Shown piece after piece: positions 1 through 10,623 of a stretch of 64,000 bases of DNA (the first letter of the stretch is position 1; each line of letters opens with the position of its first letter). The DNA is from Oscillatoria nigro-viridis PCC 7112 (GTDB lineage Bacteria; Cyanobacteriota; Cyanobacteriia; Cyanobacteriales; Microcoleaceae): positions 5,222,501 to 5,286,500 of the forward strand of contig NC_019729.1 of NCBI RefSeq assembly GCF_000317475.1, in the 5' to 3' direction. The notes below the pieces were generated by a model, which was given only the letters and a program-made list of their open reading frames with translations, had not been told where the DNA came from and did not search any database. The position numbers and the translations under genes were made by a program.

Positions 1-160
1 AAAACGACTTCATGATTTTTTCAACCGGAATAATCTCCTCATTTACGTTTGACAAAATAAAATTCAATTTGGAGGCGCGCTAATGAGAAATCGGCTCGCC
101 TTTTGCTTTATTTGAGAAGTCAGGAGGGAGAAGTCATATCAATTCTGGTTGCACTCCTAA

Positions 161-187
161 TGACTGTTGACTGTTGACTGTTGACTG
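161..187. repeat. Heptamer tandem array (TGACTGT)
   Basis: The 7-bp unit TGACTGT is repeated almost four times. It belongs to the class of short tandem heptamer repeats described in filamentous cyanobacteria; several arrays with other unit sequences occur in this window. Confidence 0.85.
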
Positions 188-499
188 GGGGTCGCCAAAC
201 TGAATGATGGTTGAGAGTTGGATGTTGACTCGATTTTACTCCCGACGATCGAGCGCAGATTTAATATCAGAGGGAAGTTCGGCAACGCCCAGCGTACCGG
301 ATTTAAGGGATTTAACGCATCGATGTGGAGGGCACAGGTCAAGATTGAAGAAGTCCGACGGGAGAAACAGGATTTTTCCCACTCTCGCCCTCTCCCACTC
401 TTTCCCTCTCCCGCTCTCTCCCTCTCCCAACTCAAAATTCAAAACTCACTCACGGTAAAGTGTTCGATCGTACAAAGTCACCGATACCCGTTGAAGAAT

Positions 500-638
500 T
501 TGGCGTTGCATAATAGCGGGATGATTTTGATTGTTTTGCGGGATGGGCCCATGATCCCGAAGGCGTGTATTTTCACAGCAGGCGGGACGCCTAACCCCTA
601 CTCCCCACAATAACGATCCTCAAATTGTGCAACGCCAA
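500..638. repeat. Inverted-repeat (MITE-like) element
   Basis: TTGGCGTTGCA at 500-510 is matched by its exact reverse complement TGCAACGCCAA at 628-638, bounding a non-coding interior of about 120 bp. The size, lack of a gene and terminal symmetry resemble a miniature inverted-repeat element or an insertion-sequence remnant. No target duplication was identified. Confidence 0.5.
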
Positions 639-763
639 GAATTTTAATGTCCGCCCCGACGCACGTTACTTTAATCGCCACCACAACCAGGGCTTTTGTC
701 CCTAGCACCTGTGCTTGTTCCGGCAGCGTCCAATAGCGGAGAATAAGATGTCAAGAACCTTGG

Positions 764-2084
764 TTAGAGAACGCCACAGAATGATTGATCCTATAATAGT
801 CAAAATATAATTTCAGTGTGCAGCCTATCTTATGTCTCTAAAATCTATCATGAAACTGACCGAACACGCCAAATCTCTTTACATCGAAACAGCTAAAAAA
901 CTCAAGGGGACAGACAGACGACAATTCATGGCATCGGTAGTCAAAGATTTAGGAATAGGTGGACAAACGTTAGTAGAACGGGAGTTAGGATGGAATAGAC
1001 GGACCATCCGTAAAGGGATGAAAGAATTGAAAAGTGGTGAGCCAATTGTCGATGGTTTCAAGCGCAGTGGACGAAAGCGGGTTGAAACAAAATTACCCAA
1101 CTTATTGAAAGATATTACATCGTTAGTAGACCCACACAGTCAAACTGATCCTAGCTTTAAGAGTACACGATTATATACGCGCATGACTGCCAATGAAGTC
1201 CGTCGTCAATTAATTAAACAATTTGGTTATAGTGATGAAGAACTACCGAGCGCCGAAACAATTAGAAGAAGATTGAATGATTTGGGTTATACCTTAAAAC
1301 GAGTTTTGAAAACTAAACCAGTCAAAAAAATCCCCGAGACCTCAGCCATTTTTGAACAACTTGAACAAGTCAATACAGCAGCCGATAATAACCCAAATAC
1401 TCTCCGAATTTCCATTGATGCCAAAGCTTCCGTCAAGATTGGAGAATTTGATAGAGGTGGTAAAAATCGGACGCCAACTATTGCAGTTGACCACGATTTT
1501 TCGACTCAATCAAGTGTGATTCCCTATGGTATTTTTCTGCCTGAGTACAATGAGCTATTTTTATTCTTCGTTACTTCTAAGTTGACGGCTGATTGTATAG
1601 TTGACTTACTTGAAAGTTGGTGGCAAACTGTTAAACACCGTTTTAGTCACATTCAAAAATTGGTCATCAATCAGGATAATGGACCGGAAAATCATTCTCG
1701 TCGTACTCAGTTTATGAAACGAATTTTAGATTTTTCCCAACAATCTCAACTGACGTTACAATTAGCTTATTATCCGCCCTATCATAGTAAATATAACCCA
1801 ATAGAACGTTGTTTTGGTTGGTTAGAAAAGCATTGGAATGGTAGTTTACTTGACACTGTTGAGACTGTTGTAAATTTCGCCAAAACTCTCACATTTAAGG
1901 ATAAAAATCCAGTGGTGACATTGGTAGAAACAATTTACTCCACAGGAGTTAAACTTTCGGAGTTAGCTATGGCAGAAATTGAAACCCAGATTCATCGTCT
2001 CCCCAATCTTCACAAATGGTTTGTAGAAATTTTCGCTAAACCCACATAGCTATTGGATCATTCTTTTTGTGGAGGTCTCTTAAT
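764..2084 (+). mobile_element. ISAzo13-type insertion sequence
   Basis: The element carries one transposase gene flanked by imperfect inverted repeats. The left arm is 764-791 and the right arm 2055-2084; they share the cores TTAGAGA/TTAAGAGA, CCAC, AGAATGAT and GATCC with small gaps. The right end lies against the 3' side of an mscS reading frame on the other strand. The exact ends and any target-site duplication could not be fixed by eye. Confidence 0.65.
832..2049 (+). CDS. ISAzo13-family DDE transposase
   Basis: This 405-residue protein should catalyse cut-and-paste movement of its element. An N-terminal helix-turn-helix region (about residues 30-150, with WNRRTIRKGMKEL and SAETIRRRLNDLGY) precedes an RNase H-like catalytic core. 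Candidate catalytic residues are D196 in ISIDAKA, D282 in NQDNGPENH and E325 in KYNPIERCFGWLEKHW. The spacing and the DAK and NPIER signatures fit the ISAzo13 (Rhodopirellula-type transposase) family. The frame looks intact, so the element may be active. An in-frame ATG at codon 7 is an alternative start. Confidence 0.85.
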   Translation: MSLKSIMKLTEHAKSLYIETAKKLKGTDRRQFMASVVKDLGIGGQTLVERELGWNRRTIRKGMKELKSGEPIVDGFKRSGRKRVETKLPNLLKDITSLVDPHSQTDPSFKSTRLYTRMTANEVRRQLIKQFGYSDEELPSAETIRRRLNDLGYTLKRVLKTKPVKKIPETSAIFEQLEQVNTAADNNPNTLRISIDAKASVKIGEFDRGGKNRTPTIAVDHDFSTQSSVIPYGIFLPEYNELFLFFVTSKLTADCIVDLLESWWQTVKHRFSHIQKLVINQDNGPENHSRRTQFMKRILDFSQQSQLTLQLAYYPPYHSKYNPIERCFGWLEKHWNGSLLDTVETVVNFAKTLTFKDKNPVVTLVETIYSTGVKLSELAMAEIETQIHRLPNLHKWFVEIFAKPT

Positions 2085-2755
2085 GCCTGAAGTATCAACT
2101 TCTGGAGTTCTTTGGGACAAAACGCCTTCAACTTCGGCAATAGCTTTAACCAAGGTTTCCATTGCTCGGGAAGGTCGGTATCGCAGGCTAAAATTAAACG
2201 CAGGTTGGTTCGCCTGTGTGGAATGGTTGTTAGTACCCGCACTGAATTGGTAAATACGATCGCCTTCGGCACGATAAATCGCTCTCCCCGATCGCTAATA
2301 ATTTGAGTTGAACGCAGCAAAATCTTTTCAACAGTACCTTCAAAGCCTTCTACAATTATCCGATCGCCCAATTGCAACGGTTCGCGCAACAGCAACAATA
2401 TTTCCGCTAAAAAGTATTTGAAGATGTCTGGGAACGCGAAACTAATCCCTACTGAACCAAGTCCTAACCAACTGATGATATCTGCAGCCCGCCAAGCTGG
2501 GAACGCAATCACGCAGGCCCTCAAACTGCCAGCAGCCCAAGTGAGGGCAAAGGCTATCTGCACCAATAGCGATCGCAAGGACAAACTTTTGACAGTCTGT
2601 TGAGTAGCTGCCGAGATTGTTCGGCGAACAAACTTCGCTGCGGTGTTCGTCAGCACCAGAACTACCACAGCCGCTGCTATTGACGGCATTACCTCGATCG
2701 CTTGACCCAACAGGTTTAACAAGCTAGTTTGGATGTGTTGAATTATCACACCCAT
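2085..2755 (-). pseudogene. MscS-family mechanosensitive channel, frameshifted and truncated
   Basis: The frame from ATG at 2755 encodes an MscS channel: transmembrane segments, a pore-lining region (AADIISWLGLGSVGISFAF) and the beta domain (LQLGDRIIVEGFEGTVEKI, STQIISDRGERFIVPKAIV). After CDTDLP the frame changes. Restoring one C in the CCC run (GGG at 2168-2170 on the plus strand) gives RAMETLVKAIAEVEGVL, the expected family continuation. The gene then diverges after TPEV and meets the insertion sequence, losing the rest of the C-terminal domain. A longer upstream start would overlap the divergent dedA gene. A sequencing error could explain the frameshift but not the truncation. Confidence 0.8.
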
Positions 2756-2908
2756 TGTTAAATTTGAACTCAAAAATTTTAGACCAATAATCGATCGCTG
2801 GCTAATTTCTGATTTTTCCAGACCCTCGTTTATGCTATATTCAACAGACAATGATATCATATATTTCATTGATCTACTGCTTAGCTCATTCCTCGGAAAA
2901 ACAGAAAG

Positions 2909-3520
2909 ATGAATTTTGATTTGCAGCAACTGATTAAAACCTTTGGCTATTTGGGGATTTGGGCTATTGTGTTCGCAGAATCCGGATTGCTGTTCGGTTT
3001 TTTTATGCCAGGAGACAGCTTGCTGTTTACTGCTGGAATTGTCGCTGCTGCGCCCGACTCTCTGAATACTTGGACGCTAATTTTTGGGGCTTTTGTCTGC
3101 GCGGTGGCTGGTGATAATGTTGGCTATGCAATGGGACACCGTTGGGGCCGTCGCTTATTTCAGAAGGAAGATTCGTGGCTGTTTAAGAAAGAATATTTAG
3201 AAAAAACCGAAAAATTCTACGAAAAACACGGTCAAAAAGCAGTTGTACTGGCGAGATTTATGCCAATTGTCCGCACTTTTGCGCCGATAGTGGCGGGAGT
3301 GGCGGCAATGAAATACAAAACTTTTATGTTTTATAACCTCGTCGGCGGGTTTGTGTGGACAGTGGGGATAACTCTGCTGGGTTATTATTTCGGAAAAATG
3401 ATTCCTCCCGATCGAGTTGACAAATATTTACTGCCGATTGTTTGTGGAATAATTGTACTTTCTTTTGTGCCTTCTATTATTCATATAATTCAAGAACGCC
3501 ACGCTAACAAAAAAGATTGA
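2909..3520 (+). CDS. DedA family membrane protein
   Basis: This 203-residue integral membrane protein belongs to the DedA/VTT family, whose members move phospholipids or undecaprenyl phosphate across the membrane. It shows the family's N-terminal re-entrant segment (FAESGLLFGFFMPGDSLLF), the GDNVGYAMGHRWGRR loop, and the signature ARFMPIVRTFAPIVAG with its two arginines. Further hydrophobic segments follow and the tail is basic. A second DedA protein lies at 5181-5783, on the other side of sahH. It is divergent from the broken mscS gene. Confidence 0.88.
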   Translation: MNFDLQQLIKTFGYLGIWAIVFAESGLLFGFFMPGDSLLFTAGIVAAAPDSLNTWTLIFGAFVCAVAGDNVGYAMGHRWGRRLFQKEDSWLFKKEYLEKTEKFYEKHGQKAVVLARFMPIVRTFAPIVAGVAAMKYKTFMFYNLVGGFVWTVGITLLGYYFGKMIPPDRVDKYLLPIVCGIIVLSFVPSIIHIIQERHANKKD

Positions 3521-3623
3521 GCTCGCGATCGCCCGACAGGAATTTTTGACTCTCGCGGTGCGGGTGACTGCCCTGTGCCGATCGCAAATTGGTTGATCGA
3601 ACACAATCAAAATTTAAGATTAA

Positions 3624-5000
<1,377 letters not shown>

Positions 5001-5010
5001 TCATAGTATT

Positions 5011-5120
5011 CTCGTTCCCACGCTGTGCCGGGGAATGAATACAAGGAGGCTCTGCCTCCCTCATGGGGAGTCGAGGCAGAGCCTCTATATATGTGTTCCC
5101 CGGCTGTGCCTGGGAACGAG
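5011..5120. repeat. Long palindromic element between ahcY and dedA
   Basis: CTCGTTCCCA at 5011 pairs with TGGGAACGAG ending at 5120, and the arms extend over about 25 bp (GCCGGGGAA against TTCCCCGGC). An inner palindrome of AGGCTCTGCCTCC and GAGGCAGAGCCTC forms a second stem. The whole could fold as a nested hairpin in RNA, and it looks like a dispersed cyanobacterial repeat. Confidence 0.8.
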
Positions 5121-5180
5121 CAATGACTAATGACTAATGACGACTGACTTCTTCTTACCAAACCAAATTAGTGAATCAAA

Positions 5181-5783
5181 ATGGTTGAATGGATAACTAA
5201 CACAATGCAGTCGATGGGCTATCTCGGAATTGGGCTGTTGATGTTTTTAGAAAATCTTTTCCCGCCCATCCCCTCAGAATTGATTATGCCGCTGGCAGGA
5301 TTCACGGTATCGAAGGGCGGAATGGAGTTTGCACCGGCGATCGCAGCAGGGGTAATCGGTACAGTTCTGGGAGCACTTCCCTGGTACTATGCGGGTAAAT
5401 TATTGAGCGAAGAACGCTTGAGGAATTTAGCCGACAAATACGGCAAATGGATTACTGTATCAGGCGCCGATATCGACAAAGCAAATAGATGGTTTAACAG
5501 ACACGGCAACAAAGCCGTGTTTTTGTGTCGCCTCGTACCGGGAGTTCGTACCCTGATTTCCCTGCCCGCTGGCATCAACAATATGCGTTTAATTCCTTTT
5601 TTACTCTACTCAACAGGCGGCACTATTTTGTGGGTAAGTTTTCTCACTTTTGCCGGATATAAACTGGGGGAAAATTATGCACTTGTAGATGAATATCTGG
5701 CCCCGGTTTCCAAAATAGTTGTCGTGATTATAGTCATCTGGTGTATTTTGTGGATTGTGAAGAAGAATATGCAAAAAGAATAA
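5181..5783 (+). CDS. DedA family membrane protein
   Basis: This 200-residue protein is a second DedA/VTT member. It has the FLENLFPPIPSELIMPLAGF N-terminal hairpin typical of the YqjA/YghB-like branch and the signature CRLVPGVRTLISLPAGINNM with the conserved arginines and GxxxM end. Four hydrophobic spans and a basic C-terminus (KKNMQKE) follow. It differs from the protein at 2909-3520 at the N-terminal acidic motif (ENLFPPIP against ESGLLFGFFMPG), so the two are distinct subtypes rather than a recent duplication. Confidence 0.9.
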   Translation: MVEWITNTMQSMGYLGIGLLMFLENLFPPIPSELIMPLAGFTVSKGGMEFAPAIAAGVIGTVLGALPWYYAGKLLSEERLRNLADKYGKWITVSGADIDKANRWFNRHGNKAVFLCRLVPGVRTLISLPAGINNMRLIPFLLYSTGGTILWVSFLTFAGYKLGENYALVDEYLAPVSKIVVVIIVIWCILWIVKKNMQKE

Positions 5784-5811
5784 AATCCTAGATAAATGCA
5801 GACCTCCCCAA

Positions 5812-5853
5812 AAACATCTGCGTTGATCTGCGTTTATCTGCTGTTATCTGCAG
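5812..5853. repeat. ATCTGCGTT dispersed repeat
   Basis: ATCTGCGTTGATCTGCGTTTATCTGC and shorter variants occur here, in inverse orientation at about 8800-8840 (GCAGATCAACGCAGATCAACG), and again near 44570-44670. This is a dispersed non-coding repeat of unknown function found between genes. Confidence 0.65.
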
Positions 5854-5959
5854 TTCAAAATCAATTTATCAAAAATTCATACAAATATTTATAATTGATT
5901 GAAGTTTAGGCAGACAATCGTGGGAAAATAGGAAACATTCCTATCCGCACTGTTAACAT

Positions 5960-7384
5960 ATGTACGAAAAGATTGTAGCCCCGACAACAGGTTCTAAAAT
6001 TACTTTCAAAGATGGTTCGCCGATCGTCCCCAATGACCCGATTATTCCCTTCATTCGCGGCGACGGTACCGGCGTTGACTTGTGGCCTGCATCCCAGAAA
6101 GTCATGGATGCTGCGGTAGAACAGGCTTACGGTGGCGATCGAAAAATCAACTGGTTTAAAATTTATGTAGGCGACGAAGCCTGCGATGTCTACGGTACTT
6201 ACCAATATCTCCCCCAGGATTCCTTAGACGCAATCAAAGAATACGGAGTCGCCATCAAAGGGCCGCTGACAACCCCAATCGGGGGCGGCATTCGATCGCT
6301 AAACGTAGCTTTGCGGCAAATCTTTGACCTTTACGCCTGCGTGCGGCCCTGCAAATATTATGCTGGAACACCATCGCTACACAAAACTCCTGAACTCCTA
6401 GATGTAATTATTTACCGGGAAAATACAGAAGATATTTACCTCGGAATTGAATGGGCAAAAGGCAGCGAAATCGGAAAAAAATTGATTGAATTCCTCAATA
6501 ATGAGTTAATTCCCGCAACACCAGAACACGGCCAAAAACAAATTCGCCTAGATTCTGGAATCGGAATTAAACCCATTAGCAAAACAGGTTCTCAGCGTTT
6601 AGTACGGCGCGCCATTACCCACGCTTTACGGTTGCCGAAAGATAAGCAGCAAGTGACTTTGGTGCATAAAGGCAACATCATGAAATACACAGAAGGAGCT
6701 TTCCGAGATTGGGGTTATGAGGTGGCAACCACCGAATTTCGCGAACAGTGCGTAACTGAAAGAGAGTCTTGGATTCTGGGCAACAAAGAAAAAAATCCCG
6801 ACATTAGCTTAGAAGATAATGCCCGCAAAATAGATCCGGGATACGATGCTTTGACCCCAGAAAAACAAGCCAAAATTCGTCAAGAAGTAGCCGACGTTCT
6901 GTTTGCAATTTGGGACAGTCACGGCAGCGGCCAGTGGAAAGAAAAAATCATGGTCAACGACCGAATTGCTGACAGTATTTTCCAACAAATTCAAACCCGA
7001 CCGGCTGAGTATTCGATTTTGGCGACCATGAATCTGAACGGGGATTATTTGTCCGATGCGGCCGCCGCCATTGTCGGCGGATTGGGCATGGGCCCCGGTG
7101 CGAATATTGGTGATGAATGTGCTGTTTTCGAGGCAACTCACGGTACTGCACCGAAACACGCGGGTTTAGATAAAGTCAATCCCGGTTCCCTGATTTTGTC
7201 CGGGGTGATGATGTTAGAATACATGGGATGGCAGGAAGCTGCAGACTTGATTAAGAAGGGTTTGGGAGTGGCAATTTCTAACGGTGAAGTTACTTATGAT
7301 TTGGCGAGGTTGATGGAGCCGCCGGTGCCTGAGTTGAAGTGTTCGGAGTTTGCGGAGGCAATTATTAAGCATTTCGCGGATTGA
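5960..7384 (+). CDS. icd: NADP-dependent isocitrate dehydrogenase
   Basis: The 474-residue enzyme oxidises isocitrate to 2-oxoglutarate, which in cyanobacteria provides the carbon skeleton for nitrogen assimilation. The start at ATGTACGAAAAG gives the usual cyanobacterial length. Motifs are [10 protein letters not shown], the substrate-binding [26 protein letters not shown], and NADP-loop sequence [14 protein letters not shown] segment around 265-330 is longer than in E. coli Icd, as in other cyanobacterial enzymes. I could not identify a convincing NtcA site at promoter distance. Confidence 0.97.
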   Translation: MYEKIVAPTTGSKITFKDGSPIVPNDPIIPFIRGDGTGVDLWPASQKVMDAAVEQAYGGDRKINWFKIYVGDEACDVYGTYQYLPQDSLDAIKEYGVAIKGPLTTPIGGGIRSLNVALRQIFDLYACVRPCKYYAGTPSLHKTPELLDVIIYRENTEDIYLGIEWAKGSEIGKKLIEFLNNELIPATPEHGQKQIRLDSGIGIKPISKTGSQRLVRRAITHALRLPKDKQQVTLVHKGNIMKYTEGAFRDWGYEVATTEFREQCVTERESWILGNKEKNPDISLEDNARKIDPGYDALTPEKQAKIRQEVADVLFAIWDSHGSGQWKEKIMVNDRIADSIFQQIQTRPAEYSILATMNLNGDYLSDAAAAIVGGLGMGPGANIGDECAVFEATHGTAPKHAGLDKVNPGSLILSGVMMLEYMGWQEAADLIKKGLGVAISNGEVTYDLARLMEPPVPELKCSEFAEAIIKHFAD

Positions 7385-7401
7385 GTTTGAGGGCTTTTTT
7401 T

Positions 7402-7603
7402 GAACGGGCTAGAAGCCCGTTCCACAACCACTAAACTTGCTTTGTGGGTCGTTGCTCCTAAGCTAATCCGCATTTAAATTGCATAGTAAAATAAATCTTT
7501 CCCTTTGTGGGGTGGACCCGAAAGCCCGCCCTCAACATACAAATTAAATGCACAACAGCTTAGCCCGCCCGCTGTTTATTAAGAACGGGCTAGAAGCCCG
7601 TTC
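7402..7603. repeat. Two copies of a GGGCT-AGA-AGCCC hairpin
   Basis: GAACGGGCTAGAAGCCCGTTC is present at 7402-7422 and identically at 7583-7603, each followed by CACAA. The first follows the icd stop codon and a T-rich stretch and could end transcription. The 7385-7666 interval otherwise shows no gene. Confidence 0.75.
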
Positions 7604-7666
7604 CACAAAAGTCAATTTGGTTGTGGGGTGTCCAGCCCTCCAGAAAATAGAATTTAGATGGGGGGT

Positions 7667-8275
7667 TTATAAGGATGGAACAGCCATGCCGCGCTCAACG
7701 GCGGGACGCTTCTGCACGGTTTCTACCCAACGTTTGAGGTGGGGGTGGTTGTCGAGAGTTAATCCTTGAAATTCGTAAATAGCAACCCAGGGATAGGTAG
7801 CAATGTCGGCGATCGAATAGTCGCCGCAGATGTATTCGTATTTTGCTAGTTGAGTGTCTAATACTCCGTAGAGGCGCAAGGTTTCTTTTTCGTAGCGCCC
7901 AATCGCATAGGGAATTTGTTCGGGTGCAAAGCGTTTGAAGTGGTTTAGCTGACCAAACATCGGGCCGACGCTGGCCATTTGAAACATCAGCCACTCTATA
8001 ACTTGAAAGTATTTTTGTTTGTCTGCGGGCAGAAATCTGCCGCTTTTTTCGGCAAGATAGATCAGAATAGCGCCGGACTCGAAGACGGTGATGCCGTTAT
8101 CTCGATCGACTATCGCCGGAATTTTGCTGTTGGGGTTGATTGCGATGAACTCTGGGCTAAATTGGTCGTTTTTTGTGATGTCGATGACGTGCACGTTGTA
8201 GGGTAAACCTATTTCTTCGAGCATGATCGAGACTTTGCGACCGTTCGGTGTGGTAAAAGTGTATAGATCGATCAT
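7667..8275 (-). CDS. Glutathione S-transferase family protein
   Basis: The protein has an N-terminal thioredoxin-fold domain (residues 1-80: IDLYTFTTPNGRKVSIMLEE, NPNSKIPAIVD, FESGAILIYLAEK) and an all-helical C-terminal domain. The TTPNG segment and NPNSKIPAI resemble the YfcG/Ure2p-like disulfide reductase group of GSTs. I chose ATG at 8275, preceded by GGCGG; a start 21 bp upstream would add MRKGGQL. It sits alone, convergent with icd and divergent from the DUF2358 gene. Confidence 0.88.
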   Translation of the reverse strand: MIDLYTFTTPNGRKVSIMLEEIGLPYNVHVIDITKNDQFSPEFIAINPNSKIPAIVDRDNGITVFESGAILIYLAEKSGRFLPADKQKYFQVIEWLMFQMASVGPMFGQLNHFKRFAPEQIPYAIGRYEKETLRLYGVLDTQLAKYEYICGDYSIADIATYPWVAIYEFQGLTLDNHPHLKRWVETVQKRPAVERGMAVPSL

Positions 8276-8344
8276 AAGTTGTCCGCCTTTTCTCAAGCAG
8301 GTATAAACTATATTATAATAATTTCAGGCAAATAGCTAATCATA

Positions 8345-8737
8345 ATGGATATTATTGAAATTCTCAAAGATGATTATCAAAGATTCCCCGAAAATCAGAC
8401 TTACAACATTTACGCCCAAGATGTTTATTTTGAAGACCCGGTGAATCGATTTACCGGAGTCGATCGCTACCGCAAAATGATCGGGTTTATGGGGACTTTT
8501 TTTCAGGATATAAATCTCGATTTGCACGGGATTTCGCAGTCGGGAGATACTATAGACACTCGCTGGACTCTGAGGTGGATCGCACCGCTACCTTGGAAAC
8601 CGAAAATGGCGATCGCCGGTAGGAGCGAACTGAAAGTCAACAGCGACGGTTTAATTGTTTCTCACATCGATTACTGGGACTGTTCGCGGTTGGATGTGCT
8701 CAAACAGCTTGTATTTCCTCTGACAACTAATGTTTGA
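8345..8737 (+). CDS. DUF2358 family protein
   Basis: This 130-residue soluble protein has the NTF2-like DUF2358 pattern of cyanobacteria and plants: DIIEILKDDYQRFP, IYAQDVYFEDPVNRFTGVD and ISHIDYWD-like (VSHIDYWDCSR). The function is unknown; the fold normally holds a hydrophobic pocket. No partner is suggested by context, since it is divergent from the GST gene and separated by about 300 bp from get3d. Confidence 0.85.
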   Translation: MDIIEILKDDYQRFPENQTYNIYAQDVYFEDPVNRFTGVDRYRKMIGFMGTFFQDINLDLHGISQSGDTIDTRWTLRWIAPLPWKPKMAIAGRSELKVNSDGLIVSHIDYWDCSRLDVLKQLVFPLTTNV

Positions 8738-8978
8738 TAATTTTTCTTAGGTTTTTTAGCAATAAAAAATAGTGTTTCAAGAGCGAGATCCCTTTTTAAC
8801 CGCAGATGTTAGCAGATCAACGCAGATCAACGCTGATGGATTTTTATTTGTTGCAATTGATATCTGAGATAAATAATTTTAACTGCTCTTGACATTGCAG
8901 CAGTTTCGTGGATAACCGCAAATGCGGTATGTCTGGCGGCGCGATCGCCCAAATTAATTCCCCACTAAATTAATTTAT

Positions 8979-8996
8979 GTTACATAACGTTACAAT
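8979..8996 (+). promoter_or_regulatory. Candidate promoter of get3d with near-palindrome
   Basis: GTTACATAACGTTAC at 8979-8993 is nearly symmetric (GTnAC arms) and overlaps a TACAAT -10-like hexamer at 8991-8996, about 40 bp before the get3d start. No good -35 was seen. This is a weak prediction. Confidence 0.3.
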
Positions 8997-9033
8997 ATAG
9001 GAGTAAATTACTTTCAGGCGAGCTAAACAATCA

Positions 9034-10206
9034 ATGCGCTTAATATTAATGACTGGAAAAGGCGGTGTCGGCAAAACCTCCGTAGCCGCTGCGACTGGGC
9101 TGCGGTGTGCCGAATTGGGATACAAAACCCTAGTGCTGAGCACAGATCCCGCTCACTCCTTAGCCGACAGCTTCGACATGGAACTCGGGCACGATTCGCG
9201 GCAGGTGAAACCGAATTTGTGGGGAGCAGAATTAGACGCTCTCAGGGAATTAGAAGGCAATTGGGGAGCAGTTAAGCGCTACATTACTCAAGTCTTGCGA
9301 GCGCAGGGGCTCGAAGGGGTGCAAGCTGAAGAATTAGCCATCTTGCCAGGAATGGATGAAATCTTCGGTTTAGTGCGGATGAAGCGGCATTACGACGAAG
9401 GCGAATTTGATGTTTTAATTATCGATTCTGCTCCGACTGGCACAGCATTGAGACTGCTAAGTTTGCCGGAAGTTGGCGGCTGGTACATGAGAAAATTTTA
9501 CAAGCCTCTGCAAGGCATATCAGCCGCCCTGAGACCTTTAGTTGAACCTATTTTTAGACCAATTGCGGGTTTTTCTTTGCCAGACAAAGAGGTGATGGAT
9601 GCACCTTACGAATTTTACGAACAAATTGAGGCTTTGGAAAAGATTTTAACGGACAATACTGTAACTTCGGTAAGGTTAGTTACCAACCCAGAAAAAATGG
9701 TAATTAAAGAGTCTCTGCGGGCTCATGCCTATTTGAGTTTGTACAATGTAGCCACAGATTTAGTAGTAGCCAACCGGATTATTCCCGCAGCAGTAACCGA
9801 TCCATTTTTTAAACGGTGGAAAGAAAGCCAGGAACAGTACCGTCAGGAAATCCACTCAGATTTCATGCCGCTGCCAGTTAAAGAAGTGCCGCTGTATTCA
9901 GAAGAAATGTGCGGTTTGGCAGCTTTAGAACGGTTGAAAGAAACGCTTTACAAAGACGAAGACCCAAGTCAAGTTTATTACCAAGAAAATACGATTAAGA
10001 TCGTGCAGGAAAACAATCAATATAGTCTTGAACTGTATTTGCCCGGAATTGCTAAGGATCAGATTCAGTTGAGCAAAACGGGAGATGAGTTGAATGTTCG
10101 GATTGGGAATCACCGCCGTAATTTGGTGTTGCCGCAAGCTTTAGCGGCGCTGCAACCTTCGGGGGCGAAGATGGAGGATGATTATTTGAAGATTAAGTTT
10201 GCTTAA
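9034..10206 (+). CDS. Get3d-type ArsA/GET3 ATPase with alpha-crystallin tail
   Basis: The 390-residue protein has a deviant Walker A ([16 protein letters not shown]), switch regions ([25 protein letters not shown]), and a C-terminal alpha-crystallin/HSP20-like domain (about 315-390, [17 protein letters not shown]). That architecture defines Get3d, a member of the GET3/ArsA family widespread in photosynthetic organisms whose client is not settled. It lacks the CxxC zinc motif of Get3a, so classical tail-anchored insertion is less likely. It is a single-gene unit followed by a strong hairpin. Confidence 0.9.
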   Translation: MRLILMTGKGGVGKTSVAAATGLRCAELGYKTLVLSTDPAHSLADSFDMELGHDSRQVKPNLWGAELDALRELEGNWGAVKRYITQVLRAQGLEGVQAEELAILPGMDEIFGLVRMKRHYDEGEFDVLIIDSAPTGTALRLLSLPEVGGWYMRKFYKPLQGISAALRPLVEPIFRPIAGFSLPDKEVMDAPYEFYEQIEALEKILTDNTVTSVRLVTNPEKMVIKESLRAHAYLSLYNVATDLVVANRIIPAAVTDPFFKRWKESQEQYRQEIHSDFMPLPVKEVPLYSEEMCGLAALERLKETLYKDEDPSQVYYQENTIKIVQENNQYSLELYLPGIAKDQIQLSKTGDELNVRIGNHRRNLVLPQALAALQPSGAKMEDDYLKIKFA

Positions 10207-10230
10207 CAGGACTTACGCACTATCAACCTA

Positions 10231-10278
10231 AAAAACCCGGTTTATCCCTTGAGATATTGAGGCATAAACCGGGTTTTT
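10231..10278. terminator. Hairpin terminator after get3d
   Basis: AAACCCGGTTTAT and ATAAACCGGGTTT form a 13-bp perfect stem with a loop of about 19 nt, flanked by A and T runs on either side, so it could stop transcription from both directions. The preceding ACAGGACTTACGCA is a common cyanobacterial repeat motif. Confidence 0.8.
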
Positions 10279-10329
10279 GACTTCGCGTGCAGGTATCGAT
10301 CGCCTTTTTGTAGTGCTGGCTAGATACAA

Positions 10330-10623
10330 TTAACATGATTTAGCATGAACGACTTCCTTTAATGCCTCATCAATCACTGCATCGCTGACACCTCGACGCT
10401 TCAAACTTGCTACTAAAGCTGTCACTGTCTCGCTCTCAAATCGTTCTAAATCAACGCGCAAACCTTGACCGATATAAGCACGAATTAATGGCTGATAACC
10501 CGAAAAACCCAATAATGGTGCAACTTTTTTTAAATCTTCCACAACATCTTCGGGCATACGGATAGTCACGCTAGTCATTGGACGGTTGCGGTTTAATCGC
10601 TGCTTTAATGCTTCAATCTTCAT
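10330..10623 (-). CDS. BrnA/CopG-like antitoxin
   Basis: This 97-residue protein has a ribbon-helix-helix segment (SVTIRMPEDVVEDLKKVAPLLG) followed by GYQPLIRAYIGQGL, as in antitoxins of BrnT-type toxins. I start it at ATG 10623, which overlaps the original end of the toxin frame by 11 bp, the usual coupling for such pairs. A longer frame from 10704 would only read across the toxin gene. The antitoxin looks intact even though its toxin is broken. Confidence 0.8.
   Translation of the reverse strand: MKIEALKQRLNRNRPMTSVTIRMPEDVVEDLKKVAPLLGFSGYQPLIRAYIGQGLRVDLERFESETVTALVASLKRRGVSDAVIDEALKEVVHAKSC

Larger units (their letters stand above)
1..763. other. Gene-poor, repeat-rich left edge
   Basis: I see no convincing coding region here. 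The open frames between 157 and 613 lie over low-complexity CTCTCCC-type sequence and match no family I recognise. The stretch holds a heptamer array (161-187), a C/T-rich run at about 376-430, and an inverted-repeat element (500-638). The missing C-terminal part of the mscS gene, which would be expected on the far side of the insertion sequence, is not found here, so the insertion was accompanied by deletion or rearrangement. Confidence 0.6.

Noticed and set aside
5946-5972. An NtcA site (GTT-N8-TAC) at the icd start
   Set aside because: The match overlaps the initiation codon and has an imperfect half-site, so it is not at a position where an activator would work.
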